A stretch of DNA of 64,000 nucleotides from a virus: the IMG/VR virus record IMGVR_UViG_3300010354_000076, positions 1-64,000 of that record, one strand, 5' to 3'. Each line of letters starts with the position of its first letter. Position 1 is the stretch's first letter. Of the stretch, positions 38,976 to 50,900 are shown piece by piece. The notes beneath the pieces were generated by a model. It was not told the origin of the DNA, did no database searches, and was given only the letters and a program-made list of their open reading frames with translations. The translations under genes were made by a program, and so were the position numbers.

Positions 38976-41900
38976 TCAATATTTATCTAGCTGCTTATTT
39001 GGCCAAACTGTGGGAGTGTTCTTTAAAAAATTAGCAATTAGATTATCACTTTTTGCTAATCGTTTTCCTAAATCATTCCAAAGTTTACCCTGTTTCCTTA
39101 CTACTACTAGTTTTGCTCCTGGCCTAAACCATCCTTTTTCTTCTAGTTCTAATACGTTTAATTGAATACCATAGGTGTTAGAAGGATCTAGTTCAAATTC
39201 AGGTAATTGAAGTTCATCTCCCTCGGGGCTATATGGATATACGTCATTAAAATATAACGAATATTCTGATTTTTTCAATCTTCTGCCACCTAAAAATACT
39301 TCTATTTCGTTAACTCTAGGTATAAAATCTAACTGAACTTTACCGTTGTCGCCGGTGATTATTGTTCTAGATGTAACAGTTTGAACGTCGTTATATGGGA
39401 TAGTTTCACTTCTTCCGATGCCCTGAACAACACTTTCAGCGGCATGATACTTAGGCAAGCCAGTGCCCAATGTGCCGCGTCTTAGTTGACTTAATGTATT
39501 TCCTATTTTGACAAAATACTCTATGCGTTCTCCATTAATTTCTATAATACCCGGTGTGTTTCTACTAGGATCTGGAGTATCTAATACACTAGCATCTTTA
39601 ACATTGATATCTTTATCGTTTTGGTGTAAGTCTGTAACAAGGACAGTGGCCTTTGCGGCATTTAATCTCTTATAATGAGTTCGATTTAACATGTCCTTAA
39701 ATTGCATATACCCAAAACTATCATGGACTACTGTGTTAGTAAACGCAATAATCTGAACTATATCATTTTCGTACAGATAGTCTTTAAGTTTTAATGTTAT
39801 CAAATCAGATTCTAAATAATAATCAATATTTGCTACTAACAATTCTCCGTTTTTAATTACCCAAACAAAATTACTATTAGTTACAGTATTTCTAAGCGTA
39901 AATGTACCACCTAATTTATTTGACAATTCGTGATATTCTACTGTACCAGCTGTTATTGAAGTATTAAAAATTAAATCATCGACAGTTCGTTCAATACCTA
40001 AAACATTATGATTATAGAAACTAATAATTTCAAACTTAGTTCCGTTAGGATAAGTGTTTAAAAATTTTATTCCATTTTCACTAGTAATTAGATAATCGGC
40101 ATCAGTATTAACCACTATAGCAATAGTAGCGTTATCGATGTAACGTGCGTCATCAATAGTTACTGTAATATTAGCAGGATCTTCATTAGTTATAAATGAA
40201 GCATTAATTGTTCCGCCGGTTCCAGTTCCGCCCGTAAATCCCATTGGGCTAGACGGTGGAGTAATATACAGGCCTGTTGAAATTAAATCAAGTAATTGTA
40301 TAGCCCCAGTTACTGGATTAATTTGAGTTACTTCAAATTTAGCTGGACTACCATAAACACCTATGTCGCCTCCAGCTACGTCTAGTGTATCACCTAAAGT
40401 GTAACCTGTGCCAAAATTATCTAAAGTAACAGTTTCACTATCGATAGAATAAGTTACTTCATCAAATTTTAAATTAACATGATAATCTGCTCCGTAGGAT
40501 AATAACTCATGATTAACAAAAACTTTTATTTCTGAAACATCTATACTGTACAAATCATATTTGTAATCTCTTAATGTAAATATTTTTTGATTGTCACGCA
40601 TTGTAAAATAATTAGCACTAGGTGGTCTTAAAATAGTTTGGCCAGTTTTTACTAATACATTTTGATCATAAGGAATAGATTCACCTACTTTATTTGTTAA
40701 TTCATAAGAATCTATTCCAGTTTGATAGGTAATTTCTTCGCTTTTAACAATACTAGCATTTTGCTCAAGATTTCCTGCATCAATTATATAGGTAATAATT
40801 GCCCCCACAGCTGGAGGTTCTACAAATCTAATACCTACTCTAGATCTCCAAGTTTGATCTAACTCTTCAGTGTATTCTTCATCTGTGCTGAATAAAGAAT
40901 ATTCTGGCACCATGCCATTCACAAGAACTGTTGCTGTCAAAGTAGGTAGCCATGCTGCTTTGGTAATAAATTCTAAAGTTTCTCCGTTGCCAACAAAATT
41001 ATCAATATCTAAAACATTAGAGCTATTAAAACTCATACTTAGAATATCAACTCTAGATCCTTGCTGAGGAGGTAAAACAAACTTAATATTATTGTTTTGA
41101 TAATCTATAGAATAATCTGCTAGAATAGTTTTAATTTGATTGTCAACTTTAACTATAACACTTCTTTCATTAGGAAAATATTGTCCAATAAGAAAATCAG
41201 TATCAGACCCGTTAGCTATATGATTTTTAAACACAATGTTAGGACAGCCACCACTTGGTCTATGATACACTTTAATAGCAAAAGTATCTAAAACATGTCC
41301 AGGAACAAACTCTTCTGGGCCACTATTAGCTGGACTAATAAATTCTTCGCCGTCTAAAATAATATCATCAGGAGCTAATCCTGTAGCACTTAGTAAAGTT
41401 GTTCCATTAAATGATCCTCCAGACAATTGTGTATCATATGAGTCTTGCTCTAGAGGATAAGATCCATCGCTGTCTAGTTTTCTAAAAATAACTCTATCAG
41501 CATAATAGTTTCCACTAGCTAGAGGATATTCAACTTGTTGTAAATTAGCCGTCAACGGCAAAGTAAGAATATCAACTTCGCCATCTCCAACATAGGTAGT
41601 CATTAATGCTGATTCATTCGTTTGATTTATAGTTTGATAATTAGGATCATCAATGCGTACAGCTTCCCAATAGTCGCCAACATATACTCCTTGATCGACC
41701 CAACGAACTCCGTTATATTCCCAAACGTGTCCGTCATCTAATGTTTTACGTACATCACCTACTGAGGAAGTAGGAGGCAACGCAGCATAGGTAGCTGCTC
41801 TAGGAATATATCTAGAAACATAGATGTTAATTTGTTGATTAACTTTTGGAACATACGGTAGTTTAAAACTATAGTCTGTTCCGTTATAATAGGTAACAAA

Positions 41901-44900
41901 ATCTATAAAACTTTCATTGAAGTTGTCCCATCCTTCGGAACCCCAACCTTTGGCATTCCATCCATAAGTTACTCCAAAATCAACACCGGTAATATTAACA
42001 CCACCAAAGTCAATACCTGTCATTAACTGAGCAGGATCTTTACCAATCTGTCCTGACGTAGGATTGTAGAAAAAGTTGATTCTATCAACAGCATGTAAAT
42101 GATCAAAGTTTTTATTATATTCAATAGTTATAGTACTTCCTTTGATTGGTGCTTCTCTAAAAGTCAAAAGTCCTGAGTAACTAGTAAATCCCTTAGTAGT
42201 TGAAGTAACTGTGGTTAATTGGTATTCACTACGCAACATAGGTATACCGTTTACAGTTACATAAGATGTTCCGTAATTAATATCTGGGCTCCATCTTAAT
42301 GGAAATTGTGTGCGAGATCCGGATACAATATCACCGCTAAAACTTTCATTTTCAGTTAACTGAGTAATTTCATACGTTCCCGATACTCGATCAAATTTTA
42401 CTTTAACTAATGTAGACTTTAATAGTGGATCTCCTATTATTGCTACTGCTTTTGCTGCTACTCCAGTTGGCGACAATCCTCCTTCAAATATTACTCTAGG
42501 AGCCTTAAACCAATTTGGGCCGCCGTCTCCAATTATTTCTATTCTATTGACTTTACCTTTAGCAATGTAGGCTTTTAATTTAATTTCGTCAGACTCTTCA
42601 TGCTGATTAGTTAATCTAGAATTTTCTAAAGTTACCACAGGAGCAGTTACATATCCACTACCTTGATCTACAATTTTTATCGCTAGTAATTTAAATCCTA
42701 AACGCTGAGCTACGTATTTGTCAGCGAACGATGCATCATTAATACTGCCAAAGTTTGTAAATATGTTTCCTGAATCATCAATTTCAAAATTTTTATTTTG
42801 AATTTGAAAGTTTTCATTAACTATAGGGATTAAATCAAAATCTGTTACAAAGGACCTACTTGGTTCTAAACTAGAATAATTACTTACAAATTCTCTAATT
42901 TTTGTACGATAAGGTTTTACTTCTTTAATGTAATCTTCAAAGAATTGAAGATTATCGTTATTGTAAGTGACTTTTTGTTTTAGTTCTCCGACATTATGTT
43001 GACTCTTAATAAAGCTTGTTTTAAATGCCCAGTCGACAAATATTTGTTCATGTAAGGCATATCGAACACCAGCAAAAAATAAATTCAAGTAATCAACATA
43101 TAATTCATCAGTAAAGATTTTATTTTTTATTGTATTAAGAATAATTCGTAATTCGTTATCAGGGCTTCCGTCAAACGAATTAGAATCAAATAATGGACCG
43201 TCATAACCTAAAGCGTTACTAGAGAAAACATATAAAGTTTCTAAGAATTTAATTGTACCATTTTCTCTGCCTATTACGGCATAATTATCTTCAGTATAAA
43301 GAGGAGCATTCTTAATTTTTTTAACTAGCATCCAACCGCCAGACCCTACATTTTTAACTTTGATAATGCTGTTAATTGGAATATCTGTAGTTAATAATTC
43401 ATTAGTATTTTCAACTAGATAGTCAATTTTTGTAAACTGATTATATTGTGTTTCAATATTAGTATCTGCATCTATGTATGTAGAATACCAATCAATGTAC
43501 TTCCAAAATTTACGAACATCATAACTTTGTGATTGTATTCTACTCCATAATTTAGTTTCATAATCTAAAGTATAGATACTCCACACATTATTGTTTGAAG
43601 TATCGCTAGTGACTAAGACACTGTAATTTCTAATAGTTAAAATTGTAGAATCTTGTTTGTATCCTTCGCCTGCATTAATAATGATAGTATCAACTATTTT
43701 TCCAGTCTGGTCAATAAGAGTTTTAATTTCTGCTCCTCGACCAGCACCAGTAACATTAATGTCAGGTCCGTACCATAGTATTGGATCATTATTAATATCT
43801 ACTTGATATACTCTATTTTTGCCAAATCCTTGTCCAGGATTTAGTATATCAATCCGTTTGATTCTTCCCTTTTCTATTAAAGGAATCATACTTGGTTTTA
43901 ATATACCAGTAGTAGATACAAATCTTAGTTCTTGATCGGTATCTATTTGAACGTCCCATAAACCAGTGACGTTAGTAGGTAAAGGATCAAAACTATTTAA
44001 ATCTGAAATATCATAATCATCTACAATTAATTTACCTTTAAGCACAGAATTGACTCTTTCGATAAATTGTTTTAATGCTTCAATTCTATTAACAAACATG
44101 CTTTGTAACGGTCTAAACTCGATTCCGTATCTTTGTTTTAAAGGTAACCTTAAATCTGGAACTTGAGACCCGTTAGCATCTTTGCCTATTAAGCTTTGAA
44201 ACCATTTAGTTTCAATTGCTTCAGGAATAACTGTATTTCTATTAGAGCTAAGAAGCTTCCATTGACTATGATAATTTGTTTCTTTCTTAGTTGATGTCCA
44301 AAATTGAACACTTAAAACTACATCACTAGACTCTAGATATTTTTTACAATTAATAAAACTTAAACTATTGGCACCAGTAAAGGCCAAACAACTATATCCG
44401 TATAACTCAGGATTAGATATTAGTTGAGCAACATCGAATGCGCTGATAAAACGTCCCTCAACTCGCGGAAGCACAGTTTTATTTTTTACCCAATAATAGT
44501 ATGTTTCTTTAAAAGTTTTACTAATATTGTCATATTGTTTGTTAATACTGTATACATCATCACCGTAGCGAGTTTGACCACTTACGCCCTGTGCTATTCC
44601 TTTTTCGGTATCTGCTAGTTTATTCCATTGGCTTGGTAATAATGTAGATTCTACCCATTCATAAACATCTATGCTAGCAAAGGGAAATAATGAATTCCAA
44701 TTTCTAGCTCTATAAGATGCATCGCCGGCCTGTGATTCTACAAAACGTGCGGTGGTCAAATCCCACCACAACATTCCAACTTGAGCTTTAGTCCAATTAG
44801 ATCCATCATCAACAATAACTGTCGAAGTTCCTTTACTATAAATTGCCGGATCAAAATAAGTTTTAAATTTAATTTCTTGATCTGCTACGCCTGGAATTTT

Positions 44901-47900
44901 ACCTTGTGTTGGATCTACTACATCTAAGTAAGAAACTATAGAATTTGTTTTTCTATTATAGAGATACGCCTTTTTAATTTCTTTTACATTAGGCTTCTCA
45001 ACTTGTTCGTACAAAATATTCCAACTTCTTCTGTTAACTGGTTTAACATAAGAATATACTATTCCAGCATTAATGACAACACCATCTTCTTCATTTTCAG
45101 CCGAAACTAACACACAATTATTTCCAACAGCTAACTGATTTCCGTACCCACTTTTAAACGTGCTTACATTTTCTAAGCTTTCACCGTAAATATAATTTTC
45201 ATTAAATCTGTCAAAAACATCAACTCTTCCTCTATCTAATATAATATCAACTATGCTTAACGAGTCTGAATCAAAAGAAGTACTTTGGTCTTTTAACGGA
45301 CTTTGAGGATCGTTAACATAGTTAGATGTTGATGGATTTCCTACATAATCTATTATAGGGTAATTTGGTATTGTTTGAGAATAAGTGTCAAATGTTGCCT
45401 TTTGATAAATGTCTCCATTTAATGCAAAAACAACAAGACTAGAATCATCGTTCATAAATTCTAATTTATGTCCAAACTTTTCAACTTTCTCTCGCTTGGG
45501 GCTACTAATTGTTTGAATAGGATTTATACCAAAATTAGTTCCGTTAAATTTGTAAATAAAAACCTGCCCAGCATCTTGTGTTCTAGGTAAATCCATCAAC
45601 GGACTACCTACTGCTAGATAACTGCCTGAAGAACTTATAGCTATACTTCCACCGAATCTCTCAGAATCACTCGGTTCATTTCTAGACAATGTTTGAAGAT
45701 AGCTGTAATTAGTTCCATTGTATTTGTAAACATAAACTTCTCCAGAAATCGTGTTTACGTCAGGTGCAGAAACTACTAAGAATTGTCCGTCATTACTTAA
45801 CGCAACATCAGTTCCAAATCCGGCAGCAGCATTAGATATAGTACTTTCAAGAGACCAAACATTTTCTATTGCTTGAAAAATATAAACTTTGTTTTGAACT
45901 CCTACTGCTAGGATATAAGCATTCGGCGCTTTAGCCAATGCTATAGCTGATCCAAATTTTTCCCCCAGTGTTGGAATATTGCTTTCAATAATTTCTTCAT
46001 TATTATATTCGCCAGAACTTAATGACAAATACATTTGAATTCTTCCTGTGTCATTGTTATATTCTGGATGTGCTAATGCTAGCCAACGACCGTCTCGACT
46101 AAATTTCAAACCTGTGGCAATTTCATCAATTCTATCAGTTAATGACCAACTGATAGAATCAGTTGCTTTTTTGTAAATGTGTACACGTAAATCATCGGCT
46201 ATAGCAGTAACATTTCCGTTACCTGTAATAGCTACTGCTTTACCAAAATTTATATCTGCTTGAACTATTCCTATAGCTGCTACAGTCGACACATCAGGGC
46301 CACTGTTATTAAATGTAAATGTTTTAGGTCCTGTAATTGTTACAGTAACCGAAGCAGTATTAAACGATGCGTTACTACAATTTGATATAATCACTTTATC
46401 ATATGGAGATAGTCCGTGATTAAACACTGTAGTAATTGTTGCTACATTAGATAATCTAGATACAGTTGCTATTTCTCCATGGTCTCTTGTTTCTTCTAAC
46501 GTTTTAATACGAGAAGATCTATATGCCGGATTGTTTATATAAACTGCAAATTTGTTATTTTCGTTTTTGTCTGTCCATAAAAGTTCATTATTTTTTAATA
46601 AAGAAGGAATATACTGATTGGCATTGTCAATAGTAGGACTGCGCTGACTTGTAAATTCAAATAATGATATTGTTAAAGCATCAGTAAACGACTGCCATGC
46701 CTGAACATCTTTAATAAATTTAATTTGATTTTCGGTAACGCTAGTAATTTTAGCAAAACCTCCTAGTTTTTCACTGCCAGTAATGCCAATTATATCTCCA
46801 ACCGATATGTCAGTTGTTTTGTTTAATGTTAAAGTAACCGTTTTTGTAGGATTAGCATATTCGGCATTGATAATTTTGTAAGTTGATTTACTAAATCTAT
46901 ATACATTCCAACTTCTTCCTTCAAAGCCACACCAGACATAATCGCCTAGTTTAAACTCAGCAATATTGAGATTTGTAATAGACGCCGAAGAATCGAGAAT
47001 AAATTTTACATCATCTGCTCTTACATATCCAGCACTTCGTAAGTATTGTTCAGATTCATTAATTGGCCATACGTTTAACGAATTGTTTTTAGGCTTGACA
47101 TATATGTCCGACGGCAATTGTCTGTAGACAAAATCATTAGCATTAACATTTATAGAATTAACCAATTCTAGTGGCTGTGGTTCTATTTTAAATTCGTCTT
47201 CATTTAATACTAATTCAATTTCGTCGTAGGTATCTACTGCCCCGTATTCGCCGACACGGATCGCCCATTCTTCGTCAAAGGTTAAACTTTCTTGGTCGGC
47301 AGCGCTTAAAACATCAAATAACTTGTTAAGAACATTCTGCGTACCTTTTTCAATAATCATACCCTGATAAAACTTGTACTGACTAACATCATTTTGAATA
47401 ATGTTCTCAAGGTACTGGCGCTTTTGGTATCCTATTAGATGTTGTGCTATTTTTTGTTGGCCCGCATCAAGATTATCTGTATCTAAATCATAAAAGTCAG
47501 TAAACTGTTCAACTTTATAATCCCAGTTTGGTAACAACTGGCTAGTAGGTTTGTCTTCTAGCAGCACCCAATCATTGCTGTTAAATGTTTCTACTCCAAT
47601 AAGTTTTGATTTAGCCGCATAATAAAATTCTTTATGCTTGACAATATCTCCAAGGTTATAATCTATCCAAGGTTCCCATAATTGAATCTTTGCTTGGTCG
47701 TATACGAAACCTCTTACTTCGAACCCTCCGTTCCAATTACTTGAAGTGTATCCTACAACTTTTATTCGTTCTTGATGAAATCCTGCTTCAAGATCATAAA
47801 TTGTATCATTAAACAATGTCTGATTATCTATAACAACTACGTGTTCTTTTTGTACAAGATATAAAGTTAAACCATATATTCCATAAGGTGTATTTTCTGG

Positions 47901-50900
47901 CTGAATAATGAAATCATTTTCATTTCGATATACTTGAATAAATTCTGGGTCAAGTTTTTGCCCATCTACTCTATATACATTATAACCATAAAACGAATCC
48001 AATAAACTTTCTACAATTACCATAGAACCTTTATAGATAATTTTATCAGATGCTGGACTTAAACTGATGGCAGAACCTTCATTCCATCCTTGTGTAGACC
48101 AAAACGCAAATTCTTTGGCACTGGTTTCCCAATTTGTAATAACTCCCAAAGCATTATTAAAATCATCGAATACAAATCCCTGTTCTTCTAAGTATGCTCC
48201 GTAGCCTAAAATAACATCTACAACATCTTGTACTGTTGATAATTTTACTCCATATGCTAGTGTATAAGCGTCAGATTTTTTAAAATTAGATTTAATTAAA
48301 ATTTCTCTTCCGCCGAGGATTGGTAATTCAGCTAAACGAACAAATTTATCTTCGTCAAAATCTGAGTCACTAGTATGAGTAATTTTTGTTCTATAATAGA
48401 CATTATTATATCGTACAACTTTGCCCATTACATAAAGTTTAGAACTTTCCCATTCTACAAAACTTTCGCTAATACCGCCTACTTTAAAGACTCTATCAAC
48501 TGTTCTGCCTGGATAAACAGTAAAGAATGGATTATCAAAATCATAGCCTCTAATTTCAAATCCGTCGGGATATTTTGTAACAATAATACCGCTATATACC
48601 ACTTTCTTAATAGCACTAGAAGTGTTTAATGCTACTATATAATTTTCTTCTGGCACAAATACTCCGCCAGTCGAAGTTGGTGTTTTACTATCTAATAATA
48701 TTTTATATTTTTCTTTATTAGTATAACCGCCCAGACGATTAGTCATCTTATTGGTTAGTTTTTTAAGATCATTTTTATATTTTTTTATGCGATCAGTATT
48801 TTTTGAAGTTAGATAATCAACTACATAGTTGATTAATCCTGCTGTATAAATTCTGTCTTCAACTTCATCTTCTGCTACTGATGGAACTTTAATATCTTCT
48901 AATCTTAAACGTTTGTACGTGTCTTTATATACTAATTGCCCTACTTTGTTTTTAATAATCCTACTTCTATCTATACAACGACCAATTGTATCATTTGGTC
49001 GCATTAATAATATTGTTTGTAATATAGCGAATGGATAGAAACTACTTTGTCTCCATGCGTATTCTACAGGAGAACAATCTCCAAATTGATAATAACCTTC
49101 GGTGAGAGGTAAAGTTCCTAACGCATACCCAGCCTGTAATGGACTTAACAAGCTGCCGTATTCGTCAACAGGAGCACCTTGAATTAATATTTCTTTAGCA
49201 AATCTTGGATTAATATAAACAGGCTGTCCTGGTTCTCTTATCGTTCCTGTTCGAATATCATCCCACATTACTAAGTTATCTCTTGTATACGGGGCAGGGC
49301 CATATGTATCTTCCCACCATAATGGTTTAATACTGAATCCTAGACATTCCCATGGTCTCATATGAGGCTGATCAGTATCTAACATCCAATAATAAATGCC
49401 TCTCCAAAATGCCGGTATTGGTCTGTTATCAGGAGAAAATTGATCTCTATAATTAAAGCTAAAAGAATTATCTAAATCTAGAGGATACCCTTTAGTATAA
49501 TCTTGATTAATGTTTGTTGTCCACTGATAGAAAAATCTAGAAAGTATTTTGTTATACTCGTCTACTGAATAATCTGCAGAACGACTATATCCCGGAATAT
49601 GCTCATAAATATCAAATATTGTCGGATCGTATTTTACTTTTACATTATTAAAAATTCTTCTTTCAAATTCAAGTATACATTGATCTCTATAATCATCAAA
49701 GGTAAACATTGAACTTCCGTCATGTCCTCTAATTTTAGTATCGGGTATGTAAATTTCAATTAAAGAATTTTTATCTAATACTGTGTCAAATTCTATGATA
49801 GCAGACTCTGAATCTTCAGTGATCGTGTAATCTGTGTCATACTCTTTTTGTATGCCATTAACAAAAATTTTAATTAGATAATCTTCAATTACACTATTAT
49901 ACTTGTCAATACGTACTATTTTAGTTACTTCAGGTACTACATCCGGAACTCTAAATGAGATGGGATTAGCAATGTATGTGTCATCAATAAAAATTTCCGG
50001 CTCATACAATGGATACATTCCTAATTTACTAGGAGTCGGAGGAATAAAACAACCGTCAGTTGTATCATATTCATAAACTTCTAATATATCATCTTCTTGA
50101 AGAGGTCTTAATATAGTGAAGAAATTTTCTTCGTTAAAGACATAATCTCTACCATGTAATAACTGTATACCATTATGATAAATTAAAACAGATTTATTGC
50201 TTAGACTGTTTAAGTTAAACGGTCTAGTCATTCCATATGTTTTATTATCTTCATCTAACACGATATGCTCGATTCTGTTAAAAGCAGAATAACCCAACAT
50301 ATCACTTAGATAATAAGGCGTGGCTTTTGGTCTAGATTCAAACATCTGCCTTAATGCTTCATTAACCATTACCAAAGGATCAGCATCTATACCTAAATCT
50401 GACAGCTTGTTTACGAATGAACGTTTAAATGTTCCATAATCATTTGAAGCTTTTTCTAATCCTTTGAATAAATTTGAACTTTTATCTCCTAGATGGTACA
50501 AAGATAAATTTACAGGACCTACATGCTGAATAAATCTTCTTCCATATTTTGAAATATTACCTAAGTCTCTCAAGTTACCATTGCCTGGATATTCGCCGGT
50601 GAAATTAGGTAACAGTCTTGTAATCATGTCAACATGATTAATAACTTCTCCTAAGGTAAATTGTCCTATATTGTTGTTTAGAGGATTGTTTTCAAGATTT
50701 ATAGGTAACTTGTAAAATCCTTTTTTATTTTTTGGCCAATCAGCTGTTGTCTCTATTGTAACTACTGTTTCAAGATCTGTAATATCCTGTGTTAATACAA
50801 CTTTTCTATAATTAATATCTTGTACAATTGTGTACTTTGACGGATGTAATCTAACTCCATTAAGGTAAACATTCACTATTAAATCAATGTCTAATGGTAA

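Noticed and set aside
38980-38987. GATAAATA on the minus strand near the end of the giant gene as a late promoter
   Set aside because: It is inside the last codons of the giant gene and would fire directly into the terminator at 38931-38967.
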